Shown piece by piece: positions 15,994-24,298 of a stretch of DNA of 25,120 nucleotides. The notes beneath the pieces are model-generated. The model did not search any database, was not told the DNA's origin, and saw only the letters and a program-made list of their open reading frames with translations. Position 1 is the stretch's first letter, and every line of letters starts with the position of its first letter. The DNA is from Spirochaetaceae bacterium (GTDB taxonomy: Bacteria; Spirochaetota; Spirochaetia; SZUA-6; Bin103), in assembly GCA_028818385.1 (NCBI GenBank), contig JAPPNY010000169.1:1-25120 (forward strand), written 5' to 3'. The position numbers were made by a program, and so were the translations under genes.

Positions 15994-17175
15994 GTGAGCC
16001 GGATCGATCGCATTCAGATTCGCGAGTTCTCGTTCGACGTTCCCGACATCGGGTTGGAGCAGGCCACGGCCGGCGTCGGCAACATGGCCTACGTCAAAGG
16101 CGCCACCCACACCGCCCGCCGCTTCGCGGTGCGCGTCAGCACCGACGATGGCGCCAGCGGCGAATACGTCACGCACTGGGTGGGCACGCCCGCCTCGCTT
16201 GCGCAGGCCCAGATGCTGGCGCCGCTGCTGATCGGGCGGGACCCGGACCGGCGCGAGGAGATCTACGACGACCTGAAGCGTGAGCTGCGCGCCTATGACC
16301 ACATGGGGCAGGGCGTGCTGGACATCGCCCTCTGGGACCTGGCCGGCAAGCGGCTGGGCACGTCGGTGTCGCGGCTGCTGGGCGGCTTCCGCGAGCGGCT
16401 GCCGACCTACGCCAGCACCTATCACGGCCAACTGGGGCCCGGCGGTCTGAACAGCCCGCAGGCGTTCGCGGACTTCGCCGCCGAGTGCCAGGCGGCCGGC
16501 TTCGCGGGATTCAAGATCCACGGCTGGAACGACGGCGACGTGGCGCGCGAGACGGACAACCTGCGCGCGGTGCGCGCCCGCGTCGGCGACGGCTTGCGCA
16601 TCATGCTGGACCCGGCCTGCCAGCTCCGCACCTGGAACGACGCGCTGGCGGTCGGTCGCGTCTGCGACGAGATCGGCTGCTTCTGGTATGAGGACCCGTA
16701 CCGCGACACCGGCATCGCCGCGGAGGGACACCGCCGCCTGCGCGAGCGACTGTCGACGCCGCTGCTGGTCACCGAGCACGTGCGCACGCTGGAGCAGAAA
16801 GCGGCGTTCCTGGTGGCCGGCGGCTGCGACATGATCCACGCCGATCCCGAGTACGACCTGGGCATCACCGGCGTGATGAAGATCGCCCACCTCAGCGAGG
16901 CGTTCGGGCTCGACCTGCAGGTGCACGCCTGCGGACCCGCCCACCGGGCGGTGGTCTCGGCGCTGCGCAACACCCACCTCTACGAGCTGGCGCTGATGGG
17001 TCCCGGCATGCGCAACCTGGTCCCGCCGGTGTACGACGGGTACTCAGACCAGCCCGACGCGGTCGGCGCCGACGGCTGCGTGCCCGTTCCCGACGGACCG
17101 GGCCTGGGCGTCAGCTACGACTGGGACTACATCGAGCGCAACACCACCACGTCCGCCGACCTCACGGCGGACTGA
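15994..17175 (+). CDS. Enolase-superfamily (mandelate racemase/muconate lactonising type) enzyme, probable sugar-acid dehydratase
   Basis: 393 residues. The N-terminal capping domain runs to about 125, then the barrel begins with GVLDIALWDLAGKRLG. The catalytic KxH motif is in GFAGFKIHGWNDGD; metal ligands appear in IMLDPA, WYEDPYRD and VTEHVRT; and a late histidine in LQVHACGPAHRAV can be the second acid/base. This pattern fits the acid-sugar dehydratases of the mandelate racemase subgroup and not MenC, which needs a KxK motif and a second lysine. GTG 15994 follows GGAGG (15984-15988) by five bases. The aldolase gene 31 bases downstream fits a dehydration-then-cleavage pathway. I cannot name the substrate. 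Confidence 0.85.
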   Translation: MSRIDRIQIREFSFDVPDIGLEQATAGVGNMAYVKGATHTARRFAVRVSTDDGASGEYVTHWVGTPASLAQAQMLAPLLIGRDPDRREEIYDDLKRELRAYDHMGQGVLDIALWDLAGKRLGTSVSRLLGGFRERLPTYASTYHGQLGPGGLNSPQAFADFAAECQAAGFAGFKIHGWNDGDVARETDNLRAVRARVGDGLRIMLDPACQLRTWNDALAVGRVCDEIGCFWYEDPYRDTGIAAEGHRRLRERLSTPLLVTEHVRTLEQKAAFLVAGGCDMIHADPEYDLGITGVMKIAHLSEAFGLDLQVHACGPAHRAVVSALRNTHLYELALMGPGMRNLVPPVYDGYSDQPDAVGADGCVPVPDGPGLGVSYDWDYIERNTTTSADLTAD

Positions 17176-17206
17176 AGCGGGCCGCCGCGCGTGCTACCGT
17201 CGCGGC

Positions 17207-17965
17207 ATGGAACTGCGCAAGAACCGCATCAAGCACCGGCTGGCCGCCGGGGAGGTGGCCACCGTGGTGTCGGGCATCACCCATCCCGACGACATCGACA
17301 CGTTCGGGGCGATCGCGGAGGCGACCGGGGTCGACGGGATCTGGCTGGAAGGAGAGCACGGGCCGGTCGACGCCGCCGAGCTGGGCAACCTCACCCGCGC
17401 CTGCGACATCTGGGGCCTGACCTCCGTGGTGCGCGTCAACGACAATCACCAGGGGCTGATCTACCGCACCCTGGACCGCGGCGCCCAGGCGGTCGTGGTC
17501 CCGCACGTGAACACCCGCGCCGAGGCCGAGAACGTCGTGCAGGGCGGCAAGTTCGCGCCCGCCGGCGCCCGCGGGCTGTACGGCAGCCGGCAGTACCACG
17601 GGGTGGCCGACTACACCGCGCGCGGCAACGAGGAGACCTGCCTGATCGTCCTGATCGAGGACATCGTCGCCCACGGCAACCTGGACGAGATCCTGGAGGT
17701 CGACCACATCGACGTGTTCTTCGTGGCGCCCTCGGACTTCGCGTCCTCGATGGGCCACATCGGCAACCACGGGCACCCCGACGTGCAGGCGAAGATCGAC
17801 GACTCCCTCCGCCGCATCGTGGCGGCGGGGCGCACCGCCGGCACCCTGACCTCCACCGCGGACGTCGCCTCCTACATCGACCAGGGGGTCCGCTTCGTGC
17901 TGACCGGCGTCGGCGGCTGGCTGCAGGCGGGCGCCGCGGAGTACATGAGCCGCGTGCGCGGCTGA
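17207..17965 (+). CDS. HpcH/HpaI-family aldolase
   Basis: 252 residues of the class II, metal-dependent HpcH/HpaI family, which cleave 2-keto(-3-deoxy) acids to pyruvate plus an aldehyde. Visible family parts are GIWLEGEHGPVD (with the catalytic histidine region), VVRVNDNHQGLIYRTLDRGAQAVVVPHVNT, IVLIEDIVAHGNLDEI (metal-binding glutamate) and IDVFFVAPSDFASSMG (metal-binding aspartate). The closest characterised types act on 2-keto-3-deoxy-L-rhamnonate or 4-hydroxy-2-oxoheptanedioate. Placed after a dehydratase, it would split the 2-keto-3-deoxy acid that enzyme makes. It converges with the methyltransferase gene, with only four bases between stops. Confidence 0.88.
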   Translation: MELRKNRIKHRLAAGEVATVVSGITHPDDIDTFGAIAEATGVDGIWLEGEHGPVDAAELGNLTRACDIWGLTSVVRVNDNHQGLIYRTLDRGAQAVVVPHVNTRAEAENVVQGGKFAPAGARGLYGSRQYHGVADYTARGNEETCLIVLIEDIVAHGNLDEILEVDHIDVFFVAPSDFASSMGHIGNHGHPDVQAKIDDSLRRIVAAGRTAGTLTSTADVASYIDQGVRFVLTGVGGWLQAGAAEYMSRVRG

Positions 17966-17969
17966 CCGG

Positions 17970-18749
17970 TCAGCGCCGGACGGCACGAAAACGCAGCCTC
18001 ACGTAGTCGACCGTCCAGGCGCCGTCGACGCCGCGCAACGCGGGAGCGGCGGCGGCTGAGACCTCCTCCTCGACCTGCTGCCGCGCCTCCTGGTCCAGCG
18101 GGTCCAGGAACGCCGCCGCGAAGGTGTGCATCCACTCGGTGAGCGTGCCCGGCACCGTCGTGGGGCGCGGGAACAGCCGGATGCCGGTGACCTCGAACCC
18201 GTGTGCCTCCAAGAGGCGCCGGTACTCGCCGTCCGTGGGGAAGTACCAGGGATCACGGGCGGCCGCGTCGATGCCGCGGCGGCGCAGGGCTTCGTGGAAG
18301 GCGTCCCGGACCGCGGCGATGTTGCCGGCTCCGCCGAACTCGGCCACGAACCGGCCGCCGGGGCGGAGCAGGCGCCGGACGCCGGCGATGACCGCCGCCG
18401 CCTCCGGTATCCAGTGCAGCACGGCGTTGGAGAACACGGCGTCGAAGCTCCCCACCGCCAGCTCCGGTCCGGCCAGGTGGCGCGCGTCGGCCTGCAGCGC
18501 GGACAGCCCGCGCGGCCGCGCCGCCGCGACGAACTCGGCGCTGCGGTCGACGCCCAGCACCCGGCAGCCGCGCGCGGCGAGCTGCTCGGTGAGCTCCCCG
18601 TCGCCGCAGCCCAGGTCGAGCACCCGTTCGCCGGGGCGCGGATCGAGCAGATCGAGCACGCCGCGGCCCAGCTCGGGTACGTAGGGTGCCCAGCGGCGAT
18701 AGCGTTCCGGGTCCCAGCGCTGCTCGCCGGCGGTCGGGTTCTGATCCAC
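17970..18749 (-). CDS. Class I SAM-dependent methyltransferase
   Basis: 259 residues. The SAM-binding glycine motif is VLDLGCGDGELTEQLAARG near residue 45, followed by VLGVDRS, LQADARHL and FDAVFSNAVLHWIPEAAAVI, with VRRLLRPGGRFVAEFGG after it. The overall shape resembles trans-aconitate methyltransferase-like proteins, but the substrate cannot be told. I chose GTG 18749 because the protein then starts VDQNPT, close to the usual beginning of relatives; an in-frame ATG at 18779 adds ten residues and would leave only eight bases to the divergent gene. Either start forces the two divergent promoters to overlap coding sequence. Confidence 0.8.
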   Translation of the reverse strand: MDQNPTAGEQRWDPERYRRWAPYVPELGRGVLDLLDPRPGERVLDLGCGDGELTEQLAARGCRVLGVDRSAEFVAAARPRGLSALQADARHLAGPELAVGSFDAVFSNAVLHWIPEAAAVIAGVRRLLRPGGRFVAEFGGAGNIAAVRDAFHEALRRRGIDAAARDPWYFPTDGEYRRLLEAHGFEVTGIRLFPRPTTVPGTLTEWMHTFAAAFLDPLDQEARQQVEEEVSAAAAPALRGVDGAWTVDYVRLRFRAVRR

Positions 18750-18787
18750 GTTGGCGCGTCGGTCCTCGCATGCAAGCATATCGACTC

Positions 18788-19285
18788 ATGGACACCGGGA
18801 CCGAATTCCTTCGCTTCGTCACTGTCGAGTTCGCCAAGGCGCGCGAGTATGCCGAGCGGGCGGTCGCACAGATGCCGGCCGGAGACCTGTCCTGGCGGCC
18901 CGACGAGCGCGGCAACAGCGTCTCCATGCTCATGCGCCACCTGGGTGGCAACCTGCGCTCCCGCTTCACGGACTTCCTTACCACCGACGGGGAGAAGCCG
19001 GACCGCGACCGCGACTCCGAATTCCGCAACGACGTGACCGACCAGGCGGCGGTCACGGCCAAGTGGCAGGCCGGCTGGGCGTGCCTGGAGCGCGCGCTGG
19101 CGGAGCTGGGTCCCGCCGATCTGCACCGGACGATAACGATCCGCGGTGAACCGCACACCGTGCTGCAGGCGCTGCTGCGCGCGGTGACCCACACCAACTA
19201 CCACGTCGGCCAGATCGTCGATCTGGCACGCACGCGTACGGCCGACTGGCAGACGCTGAGCATGCCGCGCCCACCGGGCGAGTAG
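18788..19285 (+). CDS. DinB/DUF1572-family protein
   Basis: 165 residues of the DinB-like four-helix fold. It begins FLRFVTVEFAKAREYAERAV, then has MLMRHLGGNLRSRFTDFL with the first histidine, and ends THTNYHVGQIVDLAR with two more; these three histidines make the presumed metal site. DUF1572 proteins belong to the DinB/YfiT superfamily, whose studied members include thiol-dependent transferases, but no function is established for this branch as far as I recall. ATG 18788 is chosen because the residues upstream in frame do not resemble the family. It is divergent from the methyltransferase and convergent with the permease gene. Confidence 0.83.
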   Translation: MDTGTEFLRFVTVEFAKAREYAERAVAQMPAGDLSWRPDERGNSVSMLMRHLGGNLRSRFTDFLTTDGEKPDRDRDSEFRNDVTDQAAVTAKWQAGWACLERALAELGPADLHRTITIRGEPHTVLQALLRAVTHTNYHVGQIVDLARTRTADWQTLSMPRPPGE

Positions 19286-19307
19286 CGCCCCGAAACCGTC
19301 GCCTTCC

Positions 19308-20615
19308 TCAGCCCTCGCGCATTCCCTCCGCGATCGGGACGCGTAGCGCGGAGAACACCGGCAGCACCCCGAACAGCCCGCCGACGCCGATCGCCGAGCC
19401 CACGCCGATCAGGATCGCCGTCAGACTGATCACGCTGCCGCCCAGCTCCGCCTGCGTGGTGCCGCGGAAGATCGGCACCACCAGTTCGGTGAGCGGACCC
19501 GACAGCAGCAGGCTCAGCGCCACGCCGATCAGTGCCGCCGCGCTCACCATGATCAGCGAGCGGGCGAAGAACTCGCGCGCAATCACGCCGCGCGATGCGC
19601 CCACGGCCCGTTCCACGGCGATCTCACGCGTGCGGCCGAGCACCTCCACCAGCATGATGCTGAGGATGCCGATGCAGCCGGTCACCAGCAGTACGAAGCC
19701 GAGCAGGTTCACCACCAGCGAGAAGGTGGCCACCGTGGCACGCGCCTCTTCGAGGGCGGCGGTGCCGCCGTCCGGGCGCCCTTCCCACACCTCGGCCTTC
19801 ACGTCGTCGCCGTACTGCTGGGCAAGCGCCTCGCGCACCTGGCTCTCGATGGTCGCCAGACCACTGCCTTGCACGCGCAGCGAGATCCGGGAGTTCAGGA
19901 ACCGCTCCAGCATGGCCGAGTTGACGTTGCTCGGAAACGCCGAGGTCGACGGCACGATCATGTCGCCCACCCCGTACGCGCGCCGCTGGATCTCGCTCGG
20001 GTCGCCGAAGACCCCACGCACCGTGTAGGTGGGCGGCGTGAAGCGCCGGCGCTGGCCGGCCTGTCCCTGTCCCTGCGTCGCCGCCGGCGGCTGGATGACC
20101 TGGCCGAGCGCATCCACCGGCGAGCCGAACAGCACCTCGGCCATGGTTTCCGAAACCATCGCCTCGCGAACCCCCTGCGCGACGTCTTCCGCCGTGAAGG
20201 CGGAGCCGGCGACCACCTCCAGGCCCATCACGTCGAGGTAGTCCTCGTTCACGCCAACGACGCTGCGGAACCGGTACTGCTTGCCGCCGACCAGGAACTC
20301 CGTCCACGGGACGAACGCGACGGGGCTGGCCGACGCGGCTCCGGACACGCCGGTGCGCAGCGCGTCGATCACGTTGCCGTCGAACTGCGGAGGCCGTATC
20401 GCCTGCAGCTCGCCGTCCTCGTCGATCTCGACGTTGGCGACCATCACCACCAGGCCTTCCTTTTCGAGCTGCTCGGACACCAGCCGGCTGAACGCGCCGC
20501 TGATCGACAGCGCGAAGATCAGCACGCCGACGCCCAGGCCGACCGTGGACAGCGTCACGATCGACTTGACCGGCGAACGCGTCAGGCTGGTCAGTACGGA
20601 GCGGATGGTACGCAT
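19308..20615 (-). CDS. MacB/FtsX-type ABC transporter permease
   Basis: 435 residues with the MacB layout: a membrane segment at about 17-40, a large extracytoplasmic MacB_PCD domain, then three membrane segments in the last third (LVVNLLGFVLLVTGCIGILS, a segment near ISAAALIGVALSLLLSG-like residues, and a last one ending GGLFGVLPVFSAL). The cytoplasmic VLGRTREIAVERAVGASRGVI loop is typical of FtsX domains. The extracytoplasmic part has a short Gln/Gly stretch, ATQGQGQAGQ, a small echo of the insert in the partner permease. The start ATG has an AGGAGG-type SD and lies 21 bases after the other permease. Last gene of the adaptor-ATPase-permease-permease operon. Confidence 0.9.
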   Translation of the reverse strand: MRTIRSVLTSLTRSPVKSIVTLSTVGLGVGVLIFALSISGAFSRLVSEQLEKEGLVVMVANVEIDEDGELQAIRPPQFDGNVIDALRTGVSGAASASPVAFVPWTEFLVGGKQYRFRSVVGVNEDYLDVMGLEVVAGSAFTAEDVAQGVREAMVSETMAEVLFGSPVDALGQVIQPPAATQGQGQAGQRRRFTPPTYTVRGVFGDPSEIQRRAYGVGDMIVPSTSAFPSNVNSAMLERFLNSRISLRVQGSGLATIESQVREALAQQYGDDVKAEVWEGRPDGGTAALEEARATVATFSLVVNLLGFVLLVTGCIGILSIMLVEVLGRTREIAVERAVGASRGVIAREFFARSLIMVSAAALIGVALSLLLSGPLTELVVPIFRGTTQAELGGSVISLTAILIGVGSAIGVGGLFGVLPVFSALRVPIAEGMREG

Positions 20616-20636
20616 GACTCCTCCTCGACTCCTTAC

Positions 20637-22258
20637 CTACTCGTAGCGGATCGCTTCGGCGGCAGGCACCCGCGCCGCCGCCGACGCCGGCACCACGTTG
20701 AAGACCGCGACGATTCCCCACGACACCAGCACGCCGACGACGATCAGGCCGATCTGCAGCGCTCCGAAGCCGATGGTCTCTTCCATCAGGCGCGACAGCA
20801 GCGCAGACAGTCCCAGCCCGACGGCCGCGCCGACGGCACCGATCGCCATCGCCTCCAGGAAGAAGACGGTGAAGACCTGGCGGATGCTCGCTCCGACCGC
20901 CTTGAGGATGCCCACCGTGCGCCGTTTGCGGACGGCGCGGCTGAAGAAGATGTTGGTGACGTTGACCGCCGCGATCAGCAGCGCCGACAGCGCCAGGAAC
21001 AGGATGACCGTGGCCAGCCGGCCGTTGCGGTCGGCGGTCGCCTCCGCCTCCTCACGCGGGACGCTGATCGCCACCGCGCCCACGCCGTGCGTGGAGTCGA
21101 ACCAGTTGGCGAGCTGTGCCCGCGCCTCCTCCAACTGGTCGGGATCGTCGACCATGAACCGCAGGTTGGTGCGCAGAGCCCGGAAGCGGCCCCGGAACCC
21201 CTGGAACTGCTCAGCGGCGATGACCGCGGGCGCGAAGGCCAGGCTGTCCACCTCGGTGCCGCTGGGCTCCAGCACGCCGATGATGCGATAGAGCTGGTTG
21301 CGCGAGAGGACCTGGCGGCCCACCGATTCGCCGTCTTCGAACAGCGTGGCGCCCAGCGTGGAGCCGAGCACCAGCAGCGGCTCGCCCCGGTCGAGGTCGG
21401 CCGCCTGGAACACGTCCCCCTCGGCTGCCGCCAGGCCCCAGGCCTTGAAGAACTCGGGGGTGACCTCCCAGCCTTCCACGAACTCGATCTGGGGTTGCGG
21501 TCCCTCGGGCGGCGCAACGGGCTGCCAGGCCGGACTCGCTGCGGTGCCGGCGTCGGCCTGTTGACCCTGGGCTTGCTGACCCTGAGCTTGCTGACCCTGG
21601 GCTTGTTGACCCTCTGGCCCGCTTGCGCCTGCTGACCCTGTCCGGGCTGTCGCTGGAGCTGGCCGCGCTGCGCGGCCTGACCGCCTTGGGCCTGGCCACC
21701 CCTGGCGCTGGAACTGGCCGCCCTGACCCTGCTGAGCTGCCTGACCGCCCTGTCCGCGCTGAAATTGGCCACCCGCGGCCTGGTTGCCCTGTCCGGCCTG
21801 GTTGCCCTGTCCGGCCTGGCTCTGTTGCCCGGGGTCCGTACCCTGCGTCTGCGTACCTTGGCCCTGCGATCCCTGGCCCTGGTTCTGCCCTCCGCCACGC
21901 TGGCCGAAGCCGCTGTCTCCGAACCAGAAGCCGGTACGGTTGGCCAGATAGGCGTACCCGATCGCCTGCGTGACCGAGCGCGCCTCCAGGTCGGCGGCGG
22001 TGAGAATGCTCACCTCCGTCGAGGTCTGCACCTGCGCGGGCAGGTCCATCTCGTCTGCGTCCTCGCGGGCGGCGACGACGATCTCCCGATATCGCGGCGA
22101 CGACAGGAGTTCGTTCGATTGCTCGGCGGTGCGTCCGGCCAGCGCGATGCCGGCGGCGGTCGCCCCCACCGCCAGCGCCACGCCCAGCGACAGCAGCAGC
22201 GACTCGGCCGGCCGGCCCACCACCGAGCGCACGCTCATGCGCAGGTCTTCGCGGTAAT

Positions 22259-22262
<4 letters not shown>
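20637..22262 (-). CDS. MacB/FtsX-type ABC transporter permease with a Gln/Gly-rich insert
   Basis: 541 residues. Membrane segments lie at about 22-42 and three more near the C-terminus (LATVILFLALSALLIAAVNV, FFLEAMAIGAVGAAVGLGLS and IGLIVVGVLVSWGIVAVFNV), with the FtsX-type VRKRRTVGILKAVGASIRQV loop between them. The extracytoplasmic domain is interrupted by a low-complexity Gln/Gly insert at residues 121-236. Within it, residues 188-217 turn Arg/Pro/Ala-rich because the frame is displaced by one base and then restored. The start is ATG 22262, which overlaps the ATPase stop (ATGA). It should pair with the second permease as a heterodimer under the single ATPase. Confidence 0.88.
21555..21902 (-). 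repeat. Gln/Gly-rich low-complexity coding repeats
   Basis: Encodes about 116 residues dominated by Gln, Gly and Ala in GQ-rich units. At DNA level it contains a near-perfect 15-base tandem (ytgaccctgrgcttg, three copies at 21561-21605 and a broken fourth from 21606) and a perfect 18-base duplication (21783-21800 and 21801-21818). Such repeats grow and shrink by slippage, which probably explains the two frame changes at about 21699-21702 and 21613. Confidence 0.85.
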
Positions 22263-22935
<673 letters not shown>

Positions 22936-22939
<4 letters not shown>

Positions 22940-24243
22940 GCGTCGCTCCCTTCCAGCACGACGATGTCATGCTCGATGAAATTCTGGTAACCGCTCACGA
23001 TTATCCGGTCGCCGGCCTGCACCCCGGTCAGCACCTCCACCAGGTTGCCTTCCACCTGGCCGAAGGTGACGGCGATCTTGGCGGCGCGCTCCCCTTCGAT
23101 CCGGTACAGGTAGCGCTGGCTGCCGGTGGTCAGGTACGGGCCGCGCGGCAGCAGCAGCGCGTCCTCGGTCACGCCGACCTCCAGCACGCCCACGGCGGTG
23201 GCGCCCGACAGCAACGGCCCCGCTTCGGGATCGGGCTGCACGCGCACCAGCACCGTGGCGCCCAGGCCGTCCGGGGACTGCTGCGCCACCCGGCCGACGG
23301 AGGTCACCCACCCCGTCAGCCCGACCGCGCCGATGCCCAGCTCCACCGGCTGGCCGAGCTGCAGAGCTCCCGCGTACTGCTCCAGCACCTCCAGCTCGAT
23401 CACCGCGCTGTCCGGGTCGGCGATCGTGAACAACTCCTGGTTGTCGCTGACGGCGCTGCCGGTGATACCGAGCGCTGCTTCCACGCTCAGTACCTCGCCG
23501 CTCATGGGAGCGGTGACCGCCATCGAAGCGATCTTGTCCTGCTGGCGGCGGATTTCGACCTGCAACGCGTCGATCGACGCAAGCGATACCTGGTCCTCCA
23601 GCACCGCGATCTCCCGATCCTCGGCGAGTTGCAGGACCTGTTCGTCGCGGTTGTCGATCAGCCCCTGCAGGGTGCGCTCCGCGGCCTCCAGGTCGCTCGG
23701 GGGTGACACTTCGGCGGCGACCATCGACTTCACCTCGTCCCGCTCTTCGGCCGCCTCTTCGATCTCCTGCCCCAGGTCGTCGATCTGGCGCTGCTTGCGC
23801 TCCAGGTCGATGCGGCTCTGCAGCCGCTGCTTGGTCAGCGACCGTTCCGCGTCAGCCAGATCGGCGCGCAGGTCCTCCAGCGCTTCCACCAGATCGGTGG
23901 CGGCGAGCTCCGCCAGGAGCTGGCCCGGCTCCACGCGGTCGCCCTCCTGTACGTACAGCGCCGCCGCCGATCCCGCCTCCGGGCTCAGCAGCGTCATCTG
24001 CACCGGGAAGACCACCGTGCCACTGGCCTGCGTGGTCTGCACCAGGCGGCCACGGGTCACCTCGTCCACGTTGTAGGAACGTAACGTATACAGCTCCTGC
24101 CGCGGTCCGAGCACCAGGTAGGCCGCGACCGCGAGCCCCACCACCAGAGCACCGACAAGCAGCACCAGGCGCCACTGCCGCCGCTGGCCGGGCGGACGGT
24201 ACGCCTTGACCTTGCCGGTATCTACGATCTTGCTCTCAGACAT
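22936..24243 (-). CDS. Membrane-fusion/adaptor protein (MacA/HlyD family)
   Basis: 435 residues. A basic N-terminus leads to one membrane helix at about 25-45, then a beta-barrel start and a split lipoyl-like domain (VQMTLLSPEAGSAAALYVQE near 81-100, its other half MAVTAPMSGEVLSVEAALG near 241-259). A long coiled coil lies between (about 117-240, many Glu, Arg, Leu and Gln). A membrane-proximal domain closes the protein with VLTGVQAGDRIIVSGYQNF. This is the adaptor that links inner-membrane MacB-type permeases to an outer-membrane channel, or acts alone as a stalk. No TolC-like gene is in view. ATG 24243 places the helix correctly; an upstream in-frame start (24414) would add residues that look like shadow sequence from the next gene. 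Confidence 0.9.
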
Positions 24244-24298
24244 CGCCCATCCGCGACAGTATGGTCCGCCACGGTCGTAAACATCCGGGCAATCCCAT

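Noticed and set aside
15994..17175. The enolase-superfamily gene as the missing menC
   Set aside because: The barrel has KxH (FKIHGW), not the KxK of o-succinylbenzoate synthase, and the gene is paired with an aldolase rather than the men genes.
21555..21902. The short tandem repeats as a CRISPR array
   Set aside because: Repeats are 15 to 18 bases, directly adjacent without spacers, and encode a continuous Gln/Gly-rich protein segment.
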